From positions 1-28,040 of the IMG/VR virus record IMGVR_UViG_3300034068_000800: a stretch of DNA of 28,040 nucleotides, one strand, 5' to 3'. Both the position numbers and the translations under genes were made by a program. Shown one piece after another: positions 21,686-28,040 of the stretch (positions are counted from its first letter, which is position 1; each line of letters starts with the position of its first letter). The notes beneath the pieces were generated by a model. The model was not told the origin of the DNA. It did no database searches and saw only the letters and a list, made by a program, of their open reading frames with translations. The stretch is from a virus.

Positions 21686-22056
21686 ATATCTCGAACACAA
21701 TTCAGGCCATCCGTGCCAAATGGTCGGCAACATTCCCTGACTTGCCCCTGTCGTTTCAACTGGCTCAGGCGACTGCCAAGCCGCCTTATGCTGTGCTGAG
21801 GTTTTCCCGAATCACGCCAAACGAACCCACCACAACCTATCGTGACTGGGAAACAACCGGCACGTTTTACCTGTTCGATGTATCCGACACTGCAATCATT
21901 GCCAAGGCTCAAACGCTTTCAGATACCTTTGATCGTGGCGTGATCACGGGCGTAGATTCATCGCTGGTGCAATCGGTCGAAATTGATGTCAATTACACCG
22001 ATCAAGGCGCATTGTGGTCCGCCACCGTGCCTGTAGAGTTCCGTTGGACTACCTGA
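21682..22056 (+). CDS. Tail terminator/completion-like protein (124 aa)
   Basis: ATGA overlap at 21682. The protein reads ISNTIQAIRAKWSATF, then PPYAVLRFSRITPNE, YRDWETTGTFYLFDVSDTA and a last strand ALWSATVPVEFRW, the alternating helix/sheet pattern of small phage tail-terminator or tail-completion proteins (lambda gpU-like). Position right before the major tail protein gene supports this. Confidence 0.6.
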   Translation: MNISNTIQAIRAKWSATFPDLPLSFQLAQATAKPPYAVLRFSRITPNEPTTTYRDWETTGTFYLFDVSDTAIIAKAQTLSDTFDRGVITGVDSSLVQSVEIDVNYTDQGALWSATVPVEFRWTT

Positions 22057-22084
22057 CTTCCTTACGATTGAAAGGGCTTGAACC

Positions 22085-22438
22085 ATGCCATCCACTCCCA
22101 AAACCACGTTCTATTCCACCACCGTCACGTTCGGTGGGTCGTCAATTGCAGCCGCCTCGGCAAGCTACACAGACTCGATTGAATTGGCTGACACTACCAC
22201 CACTGCTGATGGTGGATACAAGTCGGTCACGCCAACGCTAAAAGATAGGAAGGCCACCGTTACAACTTATGTTGGATCGGCAAACAGCACACTACCAACC
22301 ATCGGGGCCAACGGCTCGCTTTCGTGGACCGGTGGTGGGGCTGCGTTTCCAGCCTATGTGGCGGACGTTTCATTTGGCCAGGCACAGGTCAACGGGGCCA
22401 TTCCTGTGACGATCACATTTCAAGGCAATGGGAATTAA
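22085..22438 (+). CDS. Major tail (tube) protein, short type (117 aa)
   Basis: Thr/Ser/Gly-rich beta protein (TTFYSTTVTFGGSSIAAASA, YTDSIELADTTTTADGGY, VTITFQGNGN) with AAGGG upstream of ATG 22085. Such short, beta-rich proteins located between tail terminator and tail chaperone genes form the tail tube in siphoviruses. The C-terminal VNGAIPVTITFQG strand is typical of the tube fold. The call rests on position and composition rather than a sharp motif. Confidence 0.65.
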   Translation: MPSTPKTTFYSTTVTFGGSSIAAASASYTDSIELADTTTTADGGYKSVTPTLKDRKATVTTYVGSANSTLPTIGANGSLSWTGGGAAFPAYVADVSFGQAQVNGAIPVTITFQGNGN

Positions 22439-22441
22439 TCC

Positions 22442-22951
22442 GTGGCTAATCCTGCAAAGATCGCGAATCCTGTCCTTACTCGCGATTTCAACGGCACACC
22501 TTACAGGGTGGGGAAACTCACCCTGGGTGCCGCCCTTGAAATCGAGTCGTATCTGTCCGAACTGAAAACGCCGTATGAAATCCTTCAGGATTCCAAGGCG
22601 CTGGAACAAATCGGCAAGGAACTGGCTGATCAGCTTGTTTCCAAGGCACTTCAAGAGACTCACTTCTGGCCACCGGATGCAATCACCGCACTCTGTACCC
22701 AAAAGTTCCTCGTGAAAGCCGATTTCGGAATTGCATTCCTATCGGCAGTTTTGCGGCACTATAACCCGCACTTACAGCCGGATGAAATCTTGGCGATTGC
22801 CAAGAACGCCACCACAACCGATGTGGTCGAGATGCAATTGATTGCATTTGGAGCGAATGAAACCGACCCAAAAGACGAGAACGCCGCAGGTCAGCCGACG
22901 ATGGCGGACCTCGCGAGCGAACCGATTGGAGTCGCATCATCGCCTATATGA
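22442..22951 (+). CDS. Tail assembly chaperone, short form (gpG-like, 169 aa)
   Basis: Chaperones the tape measure during tail assembly. GTG 22442 lies just after the tail tube gene. The helical product has LTRDFNGTPYRVGKLTLGAA, EQIGKELADQLVSKALQETH and DFGIAFLSAVLRHYNPHL, typical of small phage tail chaperones. A slippery CCCAAAA near codon 143 lets a fraction of ribosomes enter the -1 frame and make the GT form; the short form ends at TGA 22949-22951. Confidence 0.8.
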   Translation: MANPAKIANPVLTRDFNGTPYRVGKLTLGAALEIESYLSELKTPYEILQDSKALEQIGKELADQLVSKALQETHFWPPDAITALCTQKFLVKADFGIAFLSAVLRHYNPHLQPDEILAIAKNATTTDVVEMQLIAFGANETDPKDENAAGQPTMADLASEPIGVASSPI

Positions 22952-23049
22952 TGAGCGAAATGCACGTCGGCTATAAAGACCTGATGGATATGCCTGTGAC
23001 GGCACTGTTTGAGATTATGGACGGTGCCTCACGCAATCGGGGGAATTGA
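22442..23049 (+). CDS. Frameshifted tail assembly chaperone (GT-like fusion, about 202 aa)
   Basis: After a -1 slip at 22867-22873 the reading continues without a stop to TGA 23047-23049. The added 58 codons start basic (RRERRRSADDGG) and end in WSRIIAYMMSEMHVGYKDLM, then DMPVTALFEIMDGASRNRGN. The Trp start, a Met-rich helix and a ..DMP... closing helix are what lambda-like GT extensions look like. The frame has no start of its own and fills exactly the gap before the tape measure gene at 23051. The fusion is inferred; it has not been measured. Confidence 0.78.
22867..22873 (+). promoter_or_regulatory. Slippery heptamer C CCA AAA for -1 frameshifting
   Basis: In the chaperone frame the codons are GAC CCA AAA GAC, so the sequence fits the X XXY YYZ rule exactly (X = C, Y = A, Z = A). 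After a slip the next codon is AGA. The -1 frame has its last upstream stop at 22858-22860, so this is the first good heptamer that can lead into the extension. Confidence 0.75.
22888..22911 (+). promoter_or_regulatory. Frameshift-stimulating hairpin candidate
   Basis: AGGTC (22888-22892) pairs with GACCT (22907-22911) and GCC (22894-22896) with GGC (22903-22905), separated by one A-G mismatch and closed by a 6-nt loop. It begins 14 nt after the slippery heptamer, slightly long but in the range for stimulatory structures. No pseudoknot was sought. Confidence 0.6.
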
Positions 23050-23050
23050 T

Positions 23051-24355
23051 ATGTCTACCAGCGTTGGAAATCTCTCGGTTGAACTTGGGATATCAGATGA
23101 CCAGCTCAGGGCCGGGCTTGCACAAGCGGTTGTACAGGCTCAGCAGGCCGGTCAGAAGATGCAAGCGGCATTGAATAAATCGACCGCAGGGCCAAGTCAG
23201 GATGCCGAGGCACAAAAGCACCGCAACATGGCGCTTCTGCAAGCCTCCCGCGGTGTGCAGGATTTTCAGGCTGGTGGGCTGATGGGCGTGGTGAATAACG
23301 TGGAAGGCGTCAGCATGTCCATTGCCCGTGCGATGGGCAAGTCTACGGATGTTGCCGCCGCCCTGGCTGGCAAGATGACTTTGATTGCTGTCGCCGTTCA
23401 GGTCGGTTTACCACTGGTCAAGAGCTTGGCAGACTCTGTTTCCGCCAGCCTCGGACTGGTCAGTACAAACGCTGAAAAGGCCGCGAATTCTGTCAAAGGG
23501 ATGATGGGTGGTGGTGGTCATTCGGCGGCAATGGCTGAAGGTCGAAAAGCCGACGCGGAATTCCTGACCACTCGCACCCAGTCTCACAATATCACCTCTG
23601 AATCCAGTTTAAATGCCATTTCGCGATTTTTTGGCATGGCCGCCACAGAGTCCGAGGCCGCGTCAATCAATATGAAGAAAGCCACCGCCGCAACGGCAGC
23701 CATGTCGGAATCATTCCAGATGGGTGCCAAGGCCGCAAAAGATATGCGATGGCTTCAAAAGGGTTCTACGGCAGAAAACGACAAAACGACCGGACGGATG
23801 GAAGCGGAGGTGATCAATAAAAAGGTCTATCAAGCCGCCGTGGATAAATACGGTGGTGGCGACAATCTGCGAACCAAGCTGGAAACCGAAGGTCGCAAGG
23901 CGGGCATGACCAAGACCCAATCGCGTGAACTTTACGGAGGTTTTAGTGAGGGCGACGCGGCGGCCACAAAGAAGGTCGAAGGAATGCTGAATCTGAAGGA
24001 TGAACGTACCAAGGCGATGGCCGACGATTACGAGCGGGCCACGGGATCGGCTCAGGAACTGCTGAGGATCGAAAAAGATCGGGCCAGTTCGGAGACCAAA
24101 AGTATGGTCGATGAATATGATGCGATGGTTGCCACGGAACTGGAGCGGCAATCGCTGGAAAAGGACAAAGGGAAGGCTCAGGAGCGGCTTGACGAGCTCA
24201 CAGCACAGCGAGCCAGAACCGAAGTCGTCGGCTCATCGGACGTGTTCAACCGCAACTTGAACGCTGGAACTGGCGACGACCCGACCGTGAAAGCGATCGA
24301 AAAACAAACCGAAGAGATCCGCCGAATGACCGATGAAATCAAAGGACTAGGCTAA
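23051..24355 (+). CDS. Short tail tape measure protein (434 aa)
   Basis: Sets tail length and scaffolds the tube. ATG 23051 has GGGGGA upstream; the open frame reaches back to 23009, but that part overlaps the chaperone extension. The N-terminal LSVELGISDDQLRAGLAQAV, followed by VQAQQAGQKMQ, is typical of tape measures. A hydrophobic segment LTLIAVAVQVGLPLVKSLAD-like stretch lies about 107-130 and is followed by long charged helices with Lys/Glu/Ala-rich repeats. At about 0.15 nm per residue the tail would be near 65 nm. It is short compared with many siphoviruses and shows no lytic domain. Confidence 0.7.
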   Translation: MSTSVGNLSVELGISDDQLRAGLAQAVVQAQQAGQKMQAALNKSTAGPSQDAEAQKHRNMALLQASRGVQDFQAGGLMGVVNNVEGVSMSIARAMGKSTDVAAALAGKMTLIAVAVQVGLPLVKSLADSVSASLGLVSTNAEKAANSVKGMMGGGGHSAAMAEGRKADAEFLTTRTQSHNITSESSLNAISRFFGMAATESEAASINMKKATAATAAMSESFQMGAKAAKDMRWLQKGSTAENDKTTGRMEAEVINKKVYQAAVDKYGGGDNLRTKLETEGRKAGMTKTQSRELYGGFSEGDAAATKKVEGMLNLKDERTKAMADDYERATGSAQELLRIEKDRASSETKSMVDEYDAMVATELERQSLEKDKGKAQERLDELTAQRARTEVVGSSDVFNRNLNAGTGDDPTVKAIEKQTEEIRRMTDEIKGLG

Positions 24356-24356
24356 C

Positions 24357-25226
24357 ATGGGAGCACCCACCGTACCTTATAAGCAGGCCGCCAGCCCATC
24401 GCCACGTATCACAGCCAACCTTCAGGGCTTATCGTCAAACGTCCGGTATAAAGTCGACTGGGCCGATGCTTTCGCGTTTGTCAATTCCGCTCTTGGTTTG
24501 GTTGATGGTAGCCCGTGGGCGTGGCCAGCATCACCCAACATGCGGGCCACATCGGCCAATATCGAGCCAGTGGGGCACATCAGCCGAGGCGGCATCGGAT
24601 CGGCACCAGGCGAATATTACGAATCGGCTTTTGTGGACGTGACTTTTTCGTCGATTGTTTCAACCCCGCCGGGTGCCGCCTATGAGCAGCCGGTTGCGAC
24701 ACAGTTTGATCCTGCAGACCCTATTGAGATGAGTTCATTTCAGGTCCAGTACGCTGCGGAAATGATCAAAGTGCCATCCGGTGCCGTCAAGTGGGCTACG
24801 GCGGACGCTGACGGGACGGCTCAGAATGTGCCAGTAGACCTGCCACAACCGTCAAGCGGAAGCGATTTTATGCGTGCTCCAACTTTCAACTTGTCACTCA
24901 CGTTGCATAACTGCCTGTACGCCAATTCCAGCATGTTTCAAGACCGAGTAGGGAAAGTCAATATCTCAACCATGTGGGGGTGCAAGGCTGAGACCGTTCT
25001 GTTCGACGGAGTCAGCACATCTCGTCGTGAAATGTCGAGTGGACTTTCTATCCTCGATATCACTTTGAATTACAAATGGAAGAAATCTGGCTGGAATGTC
25101 GCGATGGCCCGCAATGGAAGACTCTATCGCTATACTGATCTGACTAATACGCCTATTTACTACCGAACCGATATAAAGCCACTTACCATTGTCCCACCAT
25201 CATCACGATGGTTCCCAGGCGCATAA
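24357..25226 (+). CDS. Tail tip / distal tail candidate (289 aa)
   Basis: It starts 1 nt after the tape measure stop, the usual place for the distal tail protein. The 289-residue product is beta-rich (RYKVDWADAFAFVNSALG, ESAFVDVTFSSIVSTPPGAA, LSILDITLNYKWKKSGWNV) with Trp/Tyr/Pro-rich turns. A conserved-looking LTLHNCLYANSSMFQDRVGK is near residue 185. I do not recognise a family. An A9 run (25226-25234) follows the stop before the next ribosome binding site. Confidence 0.6.
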   Translation: MGAPTVPYKQAASPSPRITANLQGLSSNVRYKVDWADAFAFVNSALGLVDGSPWAWPASPNMRATSANIEPVGHISRGGIGSAPGEYYESAFVDVTFSSIVSTPPGAAYEQPVATQFDPADPIEMSSFQVQYAAEMIKVPSGAVKWATADADGTAQNVPVDLPQPSSGSDFMRAPTFNLSLTLHNCLYANSSMFQDRVGKVNISTMWGCKAETVLFDGVSTSRREMSSGLSILDITLNYKWKKSGWNVAMARNGRLYRYTDLTNTPIYYRTDIKPLTIVPPSSRWFPGA

Positions 25227-25244
25227 AAAAAAAGGCTCGCAATC

Positions 25245-25742
25245 ATGCCATCAATTTCGACCGGTTCAGGCACCACCACAGGAAACACCCCCATGCTGAC
25301 AGAAGCAAATATCAATTCGATCTTTTCCGCTACATCGGCTACCACCGTTGGCAGCACGACCAATAACGCTGTTACAGGTCAACGCGATATCTACACGTTC
25401 AGTGATGGAACCGGCGCAGCTATGGCGAAAGCGGTGATAGACCCGTCGATCGTGATTGCTTCCAATTCCACGACATTTGCACTGAGCAGCACATCAACCA
25501 CATCAGGCGGAGCGTTTGCCTATACAGCAATAAAGGGGCTGAGAATGTACAATGCCCCGACAAATGACATAATTACAATCACAAGCAATATCACGGGTTT
25601 CCCGGGTTGCAAGCTGCCGCCAGGTACTTACATGGTTTGGGCAACTGAGTCGGCAAATGGAATAACAATTGCCGCCGGGAACACCATCACAGCCGCCGGA
25701 ACAAACGGAAATATTGCCGTTGTGACCATGCTGGTATCATGA
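25245..25742 (+). CDS. Thr/Ser-rich beta structural protein (165 aa), unknown
   Basis: ATG 25245, shortly after an A-run. The product is low in charge and rich in Thr, Ser, Ala, Gly and Ile (IFSATSATTVGSTTNNAVTG, TITSNITGFPGCKLPPGTYM, NTITAAGTNGNIAVVTMLVS), typical of an extracellular beta-stacked virion protein. No known motif. Located between a tail-tip candidate and a large tail-end protein, it may be a tail decoration or tip subunit. Confidence 0.55.
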   Translation: MPSISTGSGTTTGNTPMLTEANINSIFSATSATTVGSTTNNAVTGQRDIYTFSDGTGAAMAKAVIDPSIVIASNSTTFALSSTSTTSGGAFAYTAIKGLRMYNAPTNDIITITSNITGFPGCKLPPGTYMVWATESANGITIAAGNTITAAGTNGNIAVVTMLVS

Positions 25743-25762
25743 TTTAAGAGAAAGGGAAAACC

Positions 25763-27631
25763 ATGGCACAGAATGAAGGCCCATTTGCCAAAGGTGAACG
25801 CCTAACAGCAGTCAAGTTAAACGACTTGGCCGCAGGCAGGACGCTCACTGTGGCAGGCGATGGCGTTGTACAACGATCCGGAGGCAGGGAAACTGTTGAG
25901 TTTCACAAGCCAGAAACGATTTATATACGTCTTACCGAAAAAGACACCACGAAAACACCTATTCGTTACGGATGGAAAGAGGTTGACCGGCTTGGCAACC
26001 CTACTGCCACGGTCAGCGCCACATGGGGGAACATGGCCGACCGGAAGGCGAGGATGACGGATGATTACGCGATTGAGCTAAATAACCAAAATCTTTCAGT
26101 CACAGACAATTTCATCTATCGTGCCGAACGCTCTCCAGTTACTGGTGAGTGGCTTTTTTTTTTGAGGGCAAACCGTTTTTCAGGATGCTACGTTTATTTT
26201 TATGGTTATACTGGCACAACAATTACTGCCACAACAACAAATATTACTATGAACAGGATGATGGAGCAAGTCGAGCATCAGTGGGCAATCTACAATTATC
26301 CTAGTAACTTCTCTCCAAAACTGTTTATCGAGTACGATTCCTACGCTAAAAGATGGAGAATCTGGGATTTTCATGCAACAGCATCGGCAAGCATTGCGCC
26401 ATTCGGATTTGTACGCATAGGGCCGACAAACAGTTTATCAAGTAATATTACGTGGATGTCTCCTGCATGGAAAAACGAGGGCGAAACAGGAATTGCTTAT
26501 GACGGAACAGCAACTTTCTATTATACAAACCCTCCTTTTTCAAATTCCGAGGTCGGTCAATTAGCGACTGGAACTATAGGAGGCTGGTACTGTGAAGTTC
26601 AAAAGACATGCTCTTTCACGCCACAGTTCCCCGGTGCATTGACAGGTGGCACAACGTACACATGGACGGACTCTCTAGTTGCATCCAACATCACCGGCGA
26701 CAATCGTTTGACTGCTTATGGGCAATTCTTGCGATCTACGAACTACTCATTCCAAGCAGTAAAGCCTTTCACTTTGCCCAGCTCAAACGGCACAGCGAAT
26801 CTGTCTGTTTACAACCAGGCAAACTCAACTTTCCAATGGATCGACTCGACAGGGAACACCGTTACGGAGACAGGTTTGACGGTCAATTACAATTGGTCCA
26901 TCACTCCGGTTAACTCGACGGTATCGCATTACACATCCAACGGGATACTGGCAAACGGTCCAGCAAATTCGCCTGGCATCACGTTTTATCAGGACGGAGA
27001 TTTCGTTGTTCCGCTTGCAAATCAAACCACATCCACCAACCTGACTTTAACTTTCAGTTCCGTGCCGAACGTGACCACGTCTGGGACTGCCTGTTTGACC
27101 ACAAGGAACGTGACCAGGGCATTTCCAGTTCACAAGGTGATCAAGGCAACTTTCATTTCCAATTCGGTGGTTGGAGCCTTACCGTCAAATCTTCCAAATG
27201 TCCCTGTTGCCGTGCAAAATGCTAACGGAACATACTTCTATATTTATCGCACTGGCCAAACCACCTCGGCTGCATCGAACATGACCCTGGGCGGATATTA
27301 CTGGCCAGTCCCTTCGCAATATCAAGCGGTGAACTCAAGTAAACAAAGCCATGCTCGCAGGCTGTTTACTGTGACGAGTTCCAGCGTATCGGCCAACACC
27401 ACTGCAAACGGTGTGGCTTATCAAGTCGCCTTCAGTCACAATTTTGCAAGCACGATTGATATTCAGGGTTCAGGGACAACGCTCTACCAGTTCACTTCAA
27501 ACCTCTCGTCAACCCTTCCGTACACTCAAGGCGCTAAAGCAAACATCACCCTCACAACTTCGTACCCAGGCGGCGGAACTTACCAGACTTTAGACTTGGG
27601 TACACTCGAACTCGAAGTGCTTGAAGTTTAA
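25763..27631 (+). CDS. Large tail-end structural protein / adhesin candidate (622 aa)
   Basis: ATG 25763 has AAGGG 6 nt upstream. The N-terminal about 130 residues (AKGERLTAVKLNDLAAGRTL, EKDTTKTPIRYGWKEVD) resemble a virion-binding collar, followed by a long Thr/Asn/Ser-rich beta part (TATTTNITMNRMMEQVEHQW, TTYTWTDSLVASNITGDNRL) that continues to the C-terminus (YQTLDLGTLELEVLEV). No family recognised. The section from about 26160 to 26540 is AT-richer than the rest, again suggesting exchange. A T10 run (26154-26163) lies in frame near codon 132. It is the last + gene of the late operon. Confidence 0.65.
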   Translation: MAQNEGPFAKGERLTAVKLNDLAAGRTLTVAGDGVVQRSGGRETVEFHKPETIYIRLTEKDTTKTPIRYGWKEVDRLGNPTATVSATWGNMADRKARMTDDYAIELNNQNLSVTDNFIYRAERSPVTGEWLFFLRANRFSGCYVYFYGYTGTTITATTTNITMNRMMEQVEHQWAIYNYPSNFSPKLFIEYDSYAKRWRIWDFHATASASIAPFGFVRIGPTNSLSSNITWMSPAWKNEGETGIAYDGTATFYYTNPPFSNSEVGQLATGTIGGWYCEVQKTCSFTPQFPGALTGGTTYTWTDSLVASNITGDNRLTAYGQFLRSTNYSFQAVKPFTLPSSNGTANLSVYNQANSTFQWIDSTGNTVTETGLTVNYNWSITPVNSTVSHYTSNGILANGPANSPGITFYQDGDFVVPLANQTTSTNLTLTFSSVPNVTTSGTACLTTRNVTRAFPVHKVIKATFISNSVVGALPSNLPNVPVAVQNANGTYFYIYRTGQTTSAASNMTLGGYYWPVPSQYQAVNSSKQSHARRLFTVTSSSVSANTTANGVAYQVAFSHNFASTIDIQGSGTTLYQFTSNLSSTLPYTQGAKANITLTTSYPGGGTYQTLDLGTLELEVLEV

Positions 27632-27659
27632 CTCATCCTGTAAGAACAAAATTTAAATA

Positions 27660-27690
27660 GCCCGCAACCCACACCTCGTAAACCGCGGGC
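27660..27690 (-). terminator. Hairpin with T-rich flank on the - strand, candidate terminator
   Basis: GCCCGC (27660-27665) pairs with GCGGGC (27685-27690). Read leftward, the stem is followed by TATTTAAATTTTGTTC, so it may end transcription coming from the - strand gene at the right edge. It lies 28 nt after the last + gene and could act on both strands. Confidence 0.5.
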
Positions 27691-27720
27691 CAATCGTAAG
27701 ATTTAACTGAAGAAGCGTGT

Positions 27721-27806
27721 CCAGAGCGATCCGGGCGACCCCCTTTGTTTGCTGATCACTGGTGGGCAAACATACCCGCCAACAATCCCGCTCTGGCCTT
27801 CGCCAG
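27721..27806. other. Nested inverted repeats at the convergent junction
   Basis: CCAGAGCG (27721-27728) pairs with CGCTCTGG (27789-27796). Inside is TGTTTGC (27746-27752) / GCAAACA (27766-27772). At the edge CTGGC (27793-27797) pairs with GCCAG (27802-27806) around CTTC and competes with the outer stem. The 222-nt gap 27632-27853 has no gene I can support; this is its main content, perhaps a bidirectional terminator or a small structured RNA. Confidence 0.5.
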
Positions 27807-27853
27807 TTGTGTGAGATTGGATTATAGCGGGCATGAGCCAAATTTTCCTTGAA

Positions 27854-28040
27854 TTATTCTGGCGCTTCACGTATCCACCGCCGGACTTGCTCGGAATCCA
27901 TCACGCCGTTCTTTTTCGCCACCCTGCTGATTTTTGCACGGTCTGCCGCTGAGAGCGAGAAGACGAACCGGATGGCTCGCCCCGGCGCTTCATCAACCTT
28001 GTAAACACGCTCGGCCCTTTGCGTCTTCTCGACCTTAGGT
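27854..28040 (-). CDS. Partial ribbon-helix-helix-like DNA-binding protein (C-terminal 61 aa)
   Basis: A - strand frame enters from the right edge and stops at TAA (complement of 27854-27856). Its end reads YKVDEAPGRAIRFVFSLSAA, DRAKISRVAKKNGV and MDSEQVRRWIREAPE: a strand (RAIRFVFSLS) followed by two helices with a basic, polar spacing, as in CopG/Arc-type ribbon-helix-helix proteins. The N-terminus is outside the window. It is the only gene on the - strand and converges on the late operon, so a repressor-type regulator is plausible. The call is tentative. Confidence 0.6.
   Translation of the reverse strand, partial: PKVEKTQRAERVYKVDEAPGRAIRFVFSLSAADRAKISRVAKKNGVMDSEQVRRWIREAPE

Noticed and set aside
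23009-23050. Longer N-terminus for the tape measure gene (ATG 23009)
   Set aside because: This part is the -1 frame chaperone extension region; ATG 23051 has its own ribosome binding site and begins with typical tape-measure sequence.
27821-27826. TATAAT-like -10 box on the - strand
   Set aside because: No -35 hexamer at 16-18 nt and it lies downstream of the - strand gene's stop; likely chance.
1-28040. CRISPR array, insertion sequence or integrase
   Set aside because: No regularly spaced repeats with unique spacers, no transposase or recombinase motif and no terminal inverted repeats were seen on either strand.

Overview
The window looks like most of the genome of a tailed, siphovirus-like phage or prophage with HK97-type capsid genes. 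All genes but the last are on the + strand. They are tightly packed with ATGA, GTGA, TTGA and TGATG stop/start overlaps, and many have strong GGAGG-type ribosome binding sites, so the host is a bacterium. Base composition is near 50% G+C by eye, with AT-richer islands. The host cannot be read from this sequence. A Planctomycetota-like host is only a weak guess from the style of several genes (ThyX variant, Thr/Pro/Cys-rich small proteins, LamG fibre, papain-like protease). No integrase is visible.

Left part (1-6750), early/replication genes: small unknown proteins; a T7 gp2.5/DUF2815-like ssDNA-binding protein behind a hairpin plus 10-bp repeats; a 379-nt non-coding, structured stretch with a tRNA-Asn-like 3' half; an HNH-type nuclease, a CsrA-like translational regulator that seems to start at ATT, and a GIY-YIG-type nuclease; then ThyX, a RusA-like Holliday junction resolvase, a DUF3310-like protein and small unknowns.

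Middle part (6780-17352): small and large terminase and portal open the late region. The usual protease/capsid genes do not follow. Instead there is a 7.6-kb cassette of adhesion and lysis genes: a BppU-like beta protein, a repeat-rich tail fibre, a triple-LamG adhesin, a fibre-assembly-like protein, several small membrane proteins (holin candidates), four hairpins within 140 bp, an exported thioredoxin-fold protein and a papain-like cysteine protease.

Right part (17361-27631): Mu gpF-like minor head protein, HK97 prohead protease, major capsid protein, a terminator-like hairpin, connector and tail-completion genes, major tail protein, a tail assembly chaperone with a textbook -1 frameshift site (G/GT), a short tape measure, and three tail-tip or adhesion proteins of unrecognised type. 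The + operon then meets a convergent, partial ribbon-helix-helix-like gene at the right edge across a hairpin-rich gap.

Most notable: the probable ATT-initiated csrA, the candidate gp32-style autogenous operator in front of the ssDNA-binding protein, the tRNA 3'-half sequence, the G/GT frameshift, the displaced fibre/lysis cassette with a papain-like protease and no recognisable peptidoglycan hydrolase, and the hairpin cluster at 15491-15630.
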